A DNA stretch of 64,000 bases. Source: Icerya purchasi. Taxonomy: Eukaryota > Arthropoda > Insecta > Hemiptera > Monophlebidae. The stretch is from contig CM077116.1 in the NCBI GenBank assembly GCA_039619475.1, positions 3,100,001-3,164,000 of the forward strand, given 5' to 3'. Every line of letters begins with the position of its first letter. Position 1 is the stretch's first letter. Position numbers and translations under genes: made by a program. This document shows positions 48,110 through 59,387 of the stretch, piece by piece. The notes under the pieces are model-generated. The model had not been told where the DNA came from. It searched no databases and saw only the letters and a program-made list of their open reading frames with translations.

Positions 48110-49576
48110 TCGATTTGCAGAACAGGAGATAAATTATTAATTTCTCGGTTCTCGGCAATTGCATCATTTGTGAAAAGGCAAAACTGGACAGTTGCCCCGC
48201 AAAGAATTTAAAATTCAAAAAAATTATTGGTAATCAGCGAAAACAAAGTAAAAAAAATACAACTTTTTGTACGATTCGCTAGTGATTTTTCTGGTTTTTT
48301 TCGTTCTTATATGTGTATTTGTTTGTTAATTATCACAGTGTCTATTGACTATGACCGCTAGGAAGTTACCGTATATAAAAAATAAAATTTGTATCAATAA
48401 TGTATTCAGGGGCGTCTCAAGCATGCCAAGTTGTGGGAGTGGTGCATAACCCAAAATACCGATTCATGAATTCATATAATTTAAAAATAATTTTTTTTAA
48501 TACTGTATAGCTTATATAACAAAATGTTATATGGTGTTTTTTAATGATTTTCTTTAAACTTTTACAATGTGGGTCTTTTATTTTTTACTTCTGCAGTCAA
48601 AACTGATTTAGATCGAACTGTGAGGACTAAAAATATTTTAAAAAAAAAATTTTATTAAAAGAAATCTCACCTTTTAACGCTAAGCCTATAATACTTTGTA
48701 CTAATGCTTTACTTTTTCAAACAGTGAGGGTAACTTTTATTTTACACTGTTGTATACTAACCGTTTCTTTATAAATTGTTTCAACTGGTCTGAATTTTCT
48801 TAATAATTTTTGCTTTTAAATTAGTATCGCAAAATCGGCAACTCTTTCTTAACTTGGTAAAAGTTTTCATTATATTTGACACTTCTATATCGTCAACCGT
48901 TTGTTTGCTTATTTCTTCTTCATCATTTTCATCACTGTTGTTTATTTGACTCTTTGCTCGCGGTTTCCTTGCTGATTAAAACAACTGTTGCAATATTTTT
49001 GTCAACGTTTAATTATTCCTTTGATAATAAATTTCCCGATGATCATTCTAATATTGTGAAAAACTTGAACTCTGTTTTTATTCCGCAATACTTCAAACTT
49101 TTGTATTAAGGGAATTTTACTTACTTTCATTTTAATATGATCAGAATAAAATATATAAATATAATGATTGAATGATTTAAAACTGAACAGAATTTGCTGT
49201 TAATTAAGCGGCTTCTATTGTATAATTCTTTAAATTTCTACAAGTCTGTTGTAGTGACCTAAATTGTACGATTCTTGGCTGTTGTTAAGAACTTCGCAAT
49301 TCGACCATAGTTGCAGACAAATACATAAATTAAATATATTTGCACTTCCTTGTTACTCTAGTTTAATATCTTGATGCAGAGGGACTAAAAACGTACACAA
49401 AAAAAATCTAAAATTTATTTCAATAAAATATTTCGGAAATTTAAATTATGGTGAAGTTGTGAAAGAGTTTCATGTAGAGTTGAGAAAAAAGACGTCAAGA
49501 ACATTATGTTTGGTTTACTTGTTACTTAAAATAATCAAATTTCGTACTTTCAGCTAAAATTCATTATTTTTAATTT

Positions 49577-51709
49577 TGTGTAACAAGGTCCGATTATATT
49601 TAATTATTATTTCTATTATTTTCGCCGCAATATTTATATTTTTGTTTTATTTGATAATTGTATGCCAGCGCCTAAATTTAAAAGGTTGCCATATTGTCAG
49701 GATAGCGTTGGTATGTATTTCCTTAAGGACAGTATGGCTGTTGCGGTCGGCACCAAGTAGTTTTTAGTTTTAGTGACGCGTATGTAGCGAATTGGTGTGG
49801 GTCATTGTGTGTTTTGTTTGCGGGAGAAAACGTGTTTCCTTTAGGTGTTCGAATATATACAGCGTTGTTATCGATTTATAAATGCGTATATTTGTTGTTT
49901 GTAAAAGTTATGTTATGTTAATTTGCGTGAAAAATTAATAAAGAGTAGAATTTAGTAGATTTGTTTGTTTTTTTTATTTTCGCCGATTATCTGTTGTGTT
50001 TTTTTTTGTATAAATAATAAATTCGTTAGTTTAAAATTTCGGCCGACAACAGTGACTTTAATTCAAATTCTTTCCAATACTAGAAAACGTTATTTTCAAA
50101 TGATAAAGTTCTTTATAATACAATGCTAAGGCTGAGAATTGTTTTAAAAAATTGAATTCGTATTTTAAAACAAATAAAGATTTTGACAGTAAAACACATG
50201 TTTATACCTTTAGTCCGCTTAAAAAAAGTTAATCTTTGATTTTATTTGTTCATTGTTTTTGCTAAAAGTATCATGCTTAAAATCAAAAATTTAATGGAAT
50301 CATTGAACAGAGAACTCAGTAATAGGTTTGATGTTATACAACTAATTCGAAGTACGTTAAAAATATTTCAAAAAATGAATAATGATAAACAAATTTCTGC
50401 ATTGATCAACTCTCTGGTTCTTTTTGTAAAAAATATTCATAATCCCGAAACTGATTTTTCAAATACAAAGTGCGTTGTGCGCTAAAAAGTTGTGATGAAG
50501 CCCTGGGGAGACTACATGTGATGAAGATTTTATAACATTCGATTTAAAAAAAACAGAGCTGTTTTTGAAGCGTTTACTTCTTGTATTCATGACGGCTTAG
50601 TTAAAATTCTTTCAATTTTTTAACCTTTTCGAAAAATATTTACAATTCCAGTAAAAAAAATAATTCTTGAATCAAATTAATAATAGATATAATAGATGTA
50701 ACTTTAAATTTTTGAAGGAACGTATAGAACGTTTACATATTGACGTGCAAATGCTTCTCAAATCTTGCGAAGATTTTACAAGTTTTTTAAGTAATTCAAA
50801 AATTGCATTTAAATCATAAAATGTACTGCCTTTTGCATTCAAATCTGGTCATTTTATTTTATCATTATTTTTATTGTCACCGTCTTGTGAGCGATCATTT
50901 GAGCGCTGAAATTAATTTTCAATCATTCACATACAACGATAGGCGGAAACCGTTTGTTTTCATTAATGTTACTTTTTTCTTGATAGAATGTAGTAAATAA
51001 AATAAATACTCATAAAACAGTCAAACTATAATCAAAGTTAAACTTTAGAAAATAAAAACGAAAATCGAAATTTACTTACCAATTAATTTCTATTATAAAA
51101 TATAACATTTGCTTCATATAATTCAATGCATATTGTCCTTTTCAGGGTCGATCAAAAGTAGAAAGAGTTTTTCAAGTTTAAATAAAATACATACTTTTAA
51201 AGTCGGACTCATTAAATTCGGAGATTTTATATTTTAATTAAAGATTTTATAATATGCTTATTGCTGTTTCCAAATTCGGCCCATTTTAAAAATTTTTTAT
51301 TAATTTCAATAAAATATATATTTCAAAATTAAGTACATTAAATCTCATATTTGAATTAAGAGTTTTATAACGAAAACATTATGATTTTGCCAAATGATTA
51401 ATGTTTTTTTATCCACCTTAAAGTATTTTGCCCACAAAATTGTATTTCTGCTACAATACTTTTAATTTCTTTTCTTCTGTACATCTTTTTCGTACGTTTA
51501 TGGGCCACTTATTGGCTCCCCGTTAACCACACTCACCACAAAACATAATAATAAATTTCTCCAATAACGAATGGCATTTCCAGATAATAATAAAGCAAAT
51601 AACCGTTTCGTTTAGAATTCTTAGTAAAAATAATTTTAAATTATTAAAATCACAGAAGGTATCGGCCCCTGCTCATTTTATTTTAAAAAATTAAATTCTC
51701 CCATATTAG
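49577..51709. other. Core of the foldback element
   Basis: Single-copy sequence between the arms. 49646-49760 has a short open stretch (PAPKFKRLPYCQDSVGMYFL) followed by a stop, of no known family. 50246-51000 holds hAT-like transposase remnants. 51000-51709 is AT-rich without motif. In the right arm a 17-bp insertion (near 51730) next to the inner boundary duplicates GAATTTTA and is absent from the left arm. Confidence 0.6.
50246..51000 (+). pseudogene. Decayed hAT-superfamily transposase (C-terminal part)
   Basis: 50276-50485 encodes MESLNRELSNRFDVIQLI and following helices, like the middle of DUF4371/ZMYM1-type hAT transposases. After frame breaks, RIERLHIDVQMLLKSCEDF appears (about 50726-50780). 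The diagnostic C-terminal dimerisation block then spreads over frames: LHSNLVILF (about 50830), SPSCERSF (50877-50900, the hAT 'SCERSFS' motif), then +2-shifted ALKLIF and GGNRLFSLMLLF (50903-50980). The classic order L.PNL..LLRI...LP.S.ASCERSFS.LKLIK..LRSTM...RL..LALL.IE is recognisable. The N-terminal catalytic half (BED finger, first catalytic Asp) is missing. It lies inside the foldback core on the plus strand. It could be a captured fragment of an unrelated hAT, or the remains of the element's own enzyme. Confidence 0.6.
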
Positions 51710-52327
51710 AAATTAAAAATAATGAATTTTAAAAGCAGATGAATTTTAGCTGAAAGTACGAAATTTGATTATTTTAAGTAACAAGTAAACCAAACATAAT
51801 GTTCTTGACGTCTTTTTTCTCAACTCTACATGAAACTCTTTCACAACTTCACCATAATTTAAATTTCCGAAATATTTTATTGAAATAAATTTTAGATTTT
51901 TTTTGTGTACGTTTTTAGTCCCTCTGCATCAAGATATTAAACTAGAGTAACAAGGAAGTGCAAATATATTTAATTTATGTATTTGTCTGCAACTATGGTC
52001 GAATTGCGAAGTTCTTAACAACAGCCAAGAATCGTACAATTTAGGTCACTACAACAGACTTGTAGAAATTTAAAGAATTATACAATAGAAGCCGCTTAAT
52101 TAACAGCAAATTCTGTTCAGTTTTAAATCATTCAATCATTATATTTATATATTTTATTCTGATCATATTAAAATGAAAGTAAGTAAAATTCCCTTAATAC
52201 AAAAGTTTGAAGTATTGCGGAATAAAAACAGAGTTCAAGTTTTTCACAATATTAGAATGATCATCGGGAAATTTATTATCAAAGGAATAATTAAACGTTG
52301 ACAAAAATATTGCAACAGTTGTTTTAA

Positions 52328-52522
52328 TCAGCAAGGAAACCGCGAGCAAAGAGTCAAATAAACAACAGTGATGAAAATGATGAAGAAGAAATAAGCAAAC
52401 AAACGGTTGACGATATAGAAGTGTCAAATATAATGAAAACTTTTACCAAGTTAAGAAAGAGTTGCCGATTTTGCGATACTAATTTAAAAGCAAAAATTAT
52501 TAAGAAAATTCAGACCAGTTGA
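52328..52522 (+). other. 64-codon open stretch conserved in both arms
   Basis: In the right arm, between in-frame stops, the frame reads SARKPRAKSQ (basic), then an acidic run NNSDENDEEE, then a CRFC pair and KAKIIKKIQTS. There is no ATG at its start, but an acceptor-like TTGTTTTAATCAG precedes it. Its mirror in the left arm is at about 48783-48976 on the minus strand. It could be an exon of an arm-encoded protein or chance. No family recognised. Confidence 0.25.
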
Positions 52523-53193
52523 AACAATTTATAAAGAAACGGTTAGTATACAACAGTGTAAAATAAAAGTTACCCTCACTGTTTGAAAAAGTAAAGCATT
52601 AGTACAAAGTATTATAGGCTTAGCGTTAAAAGGTGAGATTTCTTTTAATAAAATTTTTTTTTTAAAATATTTTTAGTCCTCACAGTTCGATCTAAATCAG
52701 TTTTGACTGCAGAAGTAAAAAATAAAAGACCCACATTGTAAAAGTTTAAAGAAAATCATTAAAAAACACCATATAACATTTTGTTATATAAGCTATACAG
52801 TATTAAAAAAAATTATTTTTAAATTATATGAATTCATGAATCGGTATTTTGGGTTATGCACCACTCCCACAACTTGGCATGCTTGAGACGCCCCTGAATA
52901 CATTATTGATACAAATTTTATTTTTTATATACGGTAACTTCCTAGCGGTCATAGTCAATAGACACTGTGATAATTAACAAACAAATACACATATAAGAAC
53001 GAAAAAAACCAGAAAAATCACTAGCGAATCGTACAAAAAGTTGTATTTTTTTTACTTTGTTTTCGCTGATTACCAATAATTTTTTTGAATTTTAAATTCT
53101 TTGCGGGGCAACTGTCCAGTTTTGCCTTTTCACAAATGATGCAATTGCCGAGAACCGAGAAATTAATAATTTATCTCCTGTTCTGCAAATCGA

Positions 53194-53306
53194 TGTGCGC
53201 TTTTGTCCGTGTGCGCTTTTATCTCTGTGCGGTTTTATCCGTGTGCGCTTTTGTCCGTGTGCGCTTTTATCTATGTGCGCTTTTATCCGTGTGCGCTTTT
53301 ATCCGT
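53194..53306. repeat. Right terminal array: about 7 units of 16 bp
   Basis: Reverse complement of the same unit family as the left array (TGTGCGCTTTTRTCCG). Seven units against eleven on the left. Confidence 0.95.
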
Positions 53307-53311
53307 AAACC

Positions 53312-53320
53312 TACTGAAAT
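53312..53320. repeat. 9-bp target-site duplication, right copy
   Basis: TACTGAAAT directly after the final ACC of the foldback element, identical to 47921-47929. Confidence 0.9.
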
Positions 53321-54955
53321 ATTGCTACTGTTAATGCCCAAAAACGTCTCTAAAATAAGGTATTTAAATTTATTAAAGTAAATTATTTTTTACTTATTTT
53401 TGTCTGTTATCGAGGTGTTTATTTATTTTATATTTATAAATATTAATAAGCAGGTACGGATTTATCTACATTTAAACTTATAATTATGTTAATGTCCTTC
53501 AGGTAACTTCTGAAAAGATAGAGATGATGGATTATATTGTAGGGGGCGATAAAAAAAATTTGAAGACAGTTCACTTGCAAAAGTTGCACCGAGAAATTAA
53601 ATAAAATGTTGTGAATGGGACAGATGGATTTGGTCCGTTAAGGTCTCATTCATCTGATCTGTGCAATTCGCTGGTCGTGATATGCTCACCATTTGAACCA
53701 AATATGGCAGCTACGACGCTTCTTTCTTTCCTTCTGCTAGCGTATCCGTAGAGCTTCCGTTTGTGACTGAGGTTTTAGATCTCGTCACAAGGAAACAGCT
53801 TGAATCCTCAGATAATAGTTTTTTTATGATACTTACTGAACAGTAAATTTTGATTGACTTCATAATGCTTAAAAGAAAAAGAAACGGAATCAATGATTTG
53901 CGTAACAATTACTGTCGCAGCTTCGATCGTAGCTTCTACAGAGAAATAAACATTTTTGGAACAGAATGTTTAATAACTGGCCGTATTTTTTATATTCAAA
54001 TTTTAAATCCCTTCTCAACTATTCAGCTCTTCTCTTGTGTCAATAAATTAATTTTTATAAAATGCTCAACGGCGAGGCTGAAAGGCGCCGGAAAAAACGA
54101 GGACATGTTTTTTTAAATATGCTATTTTCCGAGATTACTGTGTTCCGCAAAACCGTTTCGTATTTCATGTACGCAAGGTAAAGAGGAGAGCGTTATGTGT
54201 CCGTTGTTGATTTTATGTATTTTCAAAATGATAACTGCCATTTGGTGTGGACGAAACTTTTTTTTAGATCGCGACAGACGCAGGTTAATACAGCGAGCAT
54301 CCAGCTGAACATCAAGATATGTTTCGTACAGCGGAAATTAATTTTTACATAAATATAGTAATTTATCGAGAAAACGGAAAAGTATGTAGATGGACCACCG
54401 TTTCTAGAATATTAAAATAGGACGATGAAAATGCGACGGTCAAGAAGAGTTAACAAAACCATACGATTGCAGTGATGAAAATTTTCAAAAATGAAGCTCA
54501 GTTCACTGCAATAAGTACTTCAGCAAAAAAGGTAAAATTGTGGCAAACAACTTTATAATATAGGATATGGTACTGAATTACGGTATAATCGCAATATTAA
54601 TTAGGCAAAAAAGGTTATGAATAATTCTTTATAATAATATTTTTCTACTTTTTTTCAAATATTGAATGCACAATTTAGTAACTGCGTAATGTATTAGTAA
54701 TGTTATATAAAGAAATATATATATTAAAATAAAAAATAAAATATAAAGGAACCCTGCAGCAGATGTTTTAATATTTTCTATACCGGAAATATTATTTAAA
54801 TTCAAATCTTAAGATTTAATATAGTGGAATATTCTTGGTGTCTGTTTTAATTATTATATTATTAATATTCCTAAAAGAAAGGAAAACTGAACAGAAGACA
54901 TACTGTTTAGTGGAAATATAGAGTGTTCGTTATACAAAAAAAAAGAAAAGATGAA
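53321..54955. other. No gene recognised
   Basis: Unique sequence beyond the foldback insertion. Frames at 53711-53908 (minus) and 53850-54116 (plus) have no recognised domain. Confidence 0.4.
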
Positions 54956-55019
54956 AGATTTAAATAGGTATCAAAGCGCCGGTGAAATAACGACTAGCGT
55001 GTGAATAAATGAGCCGTTT

Positions 55020-55560
55020 ATAGAATAAGTGAATAATACGATGAAAATTGTGAATAAGTAATAGGAAACAGACGATTACGATTATGAAACTTATGGGACT
55101 TGCAGAAATGTTACAATTAGTTGACTGTAATGAATGTTCCGCAAAGAGCAACCAAAATTAAAAATGCCAAATAAAACGAAGTTATTTATAATCCCAAGCA
55201 CAACGATATAATTTAAAACTAGATAAAAATACCGACTAATTATCCGAAATTAGTCGGTGTTTTTATATATAGTATTTTTAAATTATAACATATCATTGTG
55301 TTTGTTAGTGTGTGGTTTTATTTTATTTTCTTTAATAAAAAAAGTGGTGGAAGAAGATTAGTATTTAGATTATAATTGTTCATACAAATATCAGTATTAT
55401 TGTATTATGTATAAGTAAATAATATAATGAAAATTTTGAATAAGGAATAAAAAACGGATGATTACAATGATGAAAACTTTGGGACCTCCGAAAATGTCAC
55501 CAAGTTGAATCTAATGATTATTTTGCAAAGGGCGTACAAATTTAAAAAAGTTGAATAAAA
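55020..55560. repeat. Direct duplication of ~140 bp around a hairpin
   Basis: 55025-55165 and 55415-55555 are diverged direct copies (AATAATACGATGAAAATTGTG vs AATAATATAATGAAAATTTTG; then CAGACGATTACGATTATGAA vs CGGATGATTACAATGATGAA). Between them 55227-55242 and 55250-55265 form a 16-bp stem (AAAATACCGACTAATT / AATTAGTCGGTGTTTT) with one T-G pair. Confidence 0.65.
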
Positions 55561-55604
55561 ATTATGATATATAAAAATATTCACTATAATATATGTGTTC
55601 ATAT

Positions 55605-56096
55605 AAGTTCTATCCCCTTCAGGGGACCTTACCTTGTCGTGGTGAAGGGGCTTGTGTGTTCCAAAGAAGCTATCAGCTATGCCGGCGGTAGTGTATTCTA
55701 CCAGAAGGGCCACCCAAGCCGGACAGGTGAAGTGGAGGAACCAGACTAAGCGGGTCCCAGGGCAGATAGAGCTCAAAGCCGTAGCGAAGGCATTCTATCT
55801 AAGAGAAGGAACTCTGAAATCAAACCGCATGTCCGTCGGCAGCAGGGCGGCCATCATCCAATACAGGCGCGGTGTACATACTACAGAAGCGGCTGTAAAG
55901 GAAAATACTCGAGCATTGGAATAGTTTTCCAAAATGGTCGAGTATCTGCGATGCAGAAAGTAAGGGGAAGCTACTGCATTACTTATCCCAAACCACCTCC
56001 ATGAACGTACAACTAATAACGGCCCCGAGTCCCTGGCGTTTCTTAGATGGAACAGGGGTGCTAAGAATCCCCGGGTGGAAAAGAACAAACAAAAAC
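55605..56096 (+). mobile_element. RTE element 5' region
   Basis: GC composition rises sharply at 55605 (CCCCTTCAGGGGACC, a short hairpin), then comes the CTTGTCGTGGTGAAGGGGCT block that I associate with the 5' ends of insect RTE elements. A 90-residue frame at 55652-55924 (basic, no recognised domain) and a frame upstream of the true ORF start lie here. RTE elements usually have a short 5' UTR or a tiny ORF1, and some carry HDV-like ribozymes at the very 5' end. The start of the element is therefore probably near 55600-55610. Confidence 0.6.
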
Positions 56097-58420
56097 ATGG
56101 ATAAGACAGAAACATTAAATATTGGAACGTGGAACGTAAGCTCTCTAATGAGAATAGGAAAACTAGAGAACATCAAGGCGGAAATGAGAAGAATGAGAAT
56201 CGATATACTAGGACTCAGCGAGACACGGGCGAGAGACGTAACTCAATACAAATCAGATGAATTTACCATTATATCAACTGGTGGCGATAACGCAAAAGGA
56301 GCTGCAATAATTTTAAATGAAAAATGGGCAAAAAGAATAGTAGGAACTGTACCAATACACGAAAGAATAATAATGGTGAAACTAGAAGCCGGAATGAAGA
56401 AAATAACAATTATTCAAGTTTATATGCCGACTAGTAACGCTGAAGAGGAAGAAATAGAAGAAACGTATACTAAACTGGAAGAATTAATAGAGACGATTAG
56501 TACAGAAGAAATAATGATCCTGATGGGCGATTGGAATGCAGTGGTTGGAGAACAAGAAGAAGGAATAGAAGTAGGGAAATATGGTCTGGGAATCAAGAAC
56601 GATAGAGGTGAAAGATTAATTGAATTCTGCAAAGAACACAAGTTAACGCTGACCAATACACTGTTGCAACACCATAAACGCAGACGATACACATGGATGA
56701 GACCTGGTGACACAGGAAGATACCAAATAGATTAAATAGTCAAACATGACTACAGGAATCAAATAATCAACAGCAGAGCATATCCAGGTGCAGACTGCGA
56801 TAGCGACCATAACCTAGTACTTATGAAATGCAAAGTGGAATTAAAGAAAAGCAAGAAGATCAAAAGAACAACGTATAAAAAATACGATACTGAAAAATTT
56901 AAGGAAGAAGGAAGACGAAAGGAGTTCATGATAAAAGTAACAAACGAACTAGAAAAATACAATACTTGCAAAGAAAGAGATAATACGGAAACACAATTAA
57001 GACAACCTTAAAAAAAATAGCAAACGAAGAACTAAGACCAGGGAAACAAGAAACACAAAGAAAAGCATGGGTGACAGAAAATATTTTAAAAGATATAGAA
57101 GAAAGGAGAAAATACAAAAATAAAAAAGAATACGTAAAAAAATATAATGAACTGAGGAACCAAATACATCGGAAATGCAAGAAAGCAAAAGAAGAATGGA
57201 TGAATAAAAAATGCAAAGAGATTGAATCTATGATAGAAGATCAGAGACTCGCTCAGGCTTATAAAAAGATACGATTATTCTTTGGAAGGAAAGAAATGCG
57301 CAGTATACTATATATAAAGAATAAGACTGGAAAAATAGAAACAAATGAAACAGGAATCAAAAATAGATGGAAAGAATATCTAGAAGAATTATACCAAGAT
57401 GACGAAGGAATAGAAGAAGACAGATCTAACTGGCAAGGAGAGGATGTACTAGAAGTGCTAGCATCAGAATTCAATAATGCTGTTGAAAGCATAAAAACAA
57501 GGAAAGCAACAGGCATAGACGATATACCAATCGAACTAATAATTAATGGTGGCGAAAAACTAAAGGATGAACTGAAAGAGCTGTTTAATCACATAATAAA
57601 GAGCAGGGAAGCACCGACAGATTTCAAAAAAGGCAGACTGGTGATGATTCCAAAGAAAAAAGGAGCAGATAAATGTGAAAACTACAGGACAATAAATTTA
57701 CTGTCGCATGCCTCAAAAATACTGACACGTATAATCCTAAAAAGAATACAAGAGAAAATCAACAAAAATCTTGATTCAGATCAATATGGATTTCAAAAAC
57801 AAAAAGGGGCAAGAGAAGTAATACTAGCGCTACGACTTATAATAGAAAAACAGCTAGAATCGGAAGACAGACTATTGCTGGCCTTTTTGGATTTAGAAAA
57901 AGCCTTTGACCGAGTGAAGTGGAACAAGATGTTCGAAATTCTGCGAGAAATTGATATACCGGAAGCAGAAATACAAACAATCAAAACAATTTACAAAAAC
58001 CAAACAGCAGAATTTATGGTAGGAAGAAACAGAGAGGAAATAAAAATAGGTAAAGGGGTAAGGCAAGGCTGCGTCATGTTACCAGCGTTATTCAATATAT
58101 ATATAGAAAAACCAATAAACATAATAAAAAACAGCCTGCAGAATAAGCAAATTGGAATACAAGTACAAGGTGAACGCCTACAAATGATAAAATTCGCAGA
58201 TGACATTGTCATTATTGATAAATCTGAAGAAGAACTTCAAGAAGCATTGACAGAAGCACAGGTACATCTAGAGGAATACAATATGAAAATAAACGAAACA
58301 AAGACTAAAATAGTAATATGCTAAAGGACACCAATGCCACAAAAGAAAAATATATTATTAAATAATAAAATAATTGAACGAGCCAAAGATGCGGTATACT
58401 TGGGTAGCATGGTATCAGAG
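56097..58420 (+). pseudogene. RTE endonuclease-reverse transcriptase ORF, broken and 3'-truncated
   Basis: The likely start is ATG 56097 (MDKTETLNIGTWNVSSL). The APE domain is complete in motif order: GTWNV, ILGLSETRA (Glu), VYMPTSN, LMGDWNAVVG (Asp/Asn), and SDHNLVL after the stop at 56733-56735, where Tyr is expected. A frameshift near 56985-57005 moves to the next frame, which is open from 57071 to 58324. That frame contains a basic linker, KATGIDDIPIELI, FKKGRLVMIPKKKG, YRTINLL, DQYGFQKQKGAREVIL, FLDLEKAFDRVKW (motif A), GVRQGC (motif B; the usual VRQGCPLSP is altered) and KFADDIVIIDKS (motif C, 58190-58225). A second in-frame stop is at 58322-58324. The thumb-region residues AVYLGSMVSE lead to an abrupt end at 58420, where unrelated sequence starts. 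With about 2.3 kb of coding sequence it is the most complete retrotransposon here, but dead. Confidence 0.9.
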
Positions 58421-58432
58421 GGTCACCCTCTT

Positions 58433-58474
58433 TCGGGCGCGATCGATCGGGCGCGATTTATCGGGCGCAGGCGA
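58433..58474. repeat. Three 14-bp tandem units
   Basis: TCGGGCGCGATCGA, TCGGGCGCGATTTA and TCGGGCGCAGGCGA follow one another without gaps. They are strikingly GC-rich for this region and sit 12 bp inside the proposed element end. Confidence 0.9.
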
Positions 58475-59167
58475 ACTCAGACCTTTTTACAGACCACCTA
58501 CGGTGATTTTCAGGTATCATCCGTTAAACGTTGTCATCTGTGTTAGTGAGAAATACGAGTTACCAAATACTGCAATCAGAAATTCCGTTCAAAAAATACC
58601 GTTCTTCGTTAACGATTTAGTTTTTCCGCGCGTATAGCATGTTTTTATATGCATAAATATATATATAATCACAAGACACATGTTTTAAATGATTTTATTT
58701 GGTTATTCGCTTTTTAAAAATATTTTCTATTTTTTTTTTTTTTTTTGAAATTACGACTTCACCGTGAAATACTCATTAACAGACTTTCGCGATGTAAATT
58801 TAAGAGTTCTGTTAGCAATGGTGACATGAAACGGACGAAAATTATTAATATTAATAATCGGTCAAATGAATTGTCGGTTTTCTTAATTTTTTTTTTTTTT
58901 CTTAACGTATGGATACGTTTATTGAAGTTTTTTTTGTTATCTACGATTTTAATTATATATTTAATTCCTTGACGAATCAACCCTGGTTTCAAAAAAATAT
59001 CGAAAAATACAAACAAAGGCGCAAAAATTTTTAAACATAAACACATTTATGTTAATACTGGGCGAGAAATGAATACGATATTTCAAATTAAAAATTAAAT
59101 ATCTTTGTTTTGAATTTAATATTATGTAAATGTAAATTATGGTAATCTTTAAATTAACTCACAGAAT

Positions 59168-59302
59168 GTTCAGTACATGAAACATCCTGCCCGGCTAACC
59201 TCTTTTTTTTTCTTTTAGTTCGTTTAGAAAAATTTTAAATCTTCAAAACACTGAACTAATATTATTTTCGTAAAAATTTTAATAAAGCCAATAAGGAAGA
59301 AT
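59168..59302. repeat. Inverted-repeat arm, inner part (left)
   Basis: Pairs with 63878-64000. Matching blocks are GTTCAGTACATGAAACATCC, TGCCCGGCTAACCTCTT, TTTAGAAAAATTTTAAATCT, AATATTATTTTCGTAAAAAT and AATAAAGCCAATAAGGAAGA. A small length difference lies in the T-rich stretch around 59205-59220. Homology stops right after GGAAGAA. Confidence 0.9.
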
Positions 59303-59387
59303 CTTTCAAACCTTGAATTTGTTTAAATATTCCCGATAAATGCACTGCGGGAAATTCTATTTTAAAAATAATGGATAATCTTCTTCT

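Larger units (their letters stand above)
47930..53311. mobile_element. Complete foldback (long inverted repeat) DNA transposon
   Basis: 5382 bp bounded by a perfect 9-bp duplication TACTGAAAT (47921-47929 and 53312-53320). The ends are inverted: left GGTGACCGGACAAAAGCGCA, right (reverse complement) GGTTTACGGATAAAAGCGCA. The left arm is 47930-49576 and the right arm 51710-53311. The parts compared are nearly identical, including a 77-residue frame present in both (48876-49109 plus, 52194-52427 minus). Each arm begins with 16-bp tandem units. The core of about 2.13 kb (49577-51709) holds a decayed hAT-like transposase. Long arms, terminal tandem units and a 9-bp duplication match Foldback (FB) elements and some Mutator/Phantom-like elements. 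hAT elements normally make 8-bp duplications. No intact transposase was found, so it is probably non-autonomous. Confidence 0.9.

Noticed and set aside
47901..48218. Cys/Val/Arg-rich frames (FVRVRFYLCAVLSVCAF-type) as a repetitive protein, also 53085-53381
   Set aside because: These are reverse translations of the 16-bp terminal units; the periodicity is that of the DNA repeat and does not keep frame (16 is not a multiple of 3).
48876..49109. 77-residue frame present twice (also 52194-52427, minus) as a conserved gene
   Set aside because: The two copies are identical because they lie in the two arms of the same inverted repeat, so the duplication is not evidence of coding selection.
55227..55265. 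Rho-independent terminator (stem followed by T-run)
   Set aside because: Eukaryotic, AT-rich context with no bacterial-type gene; treated as a hairpin only.
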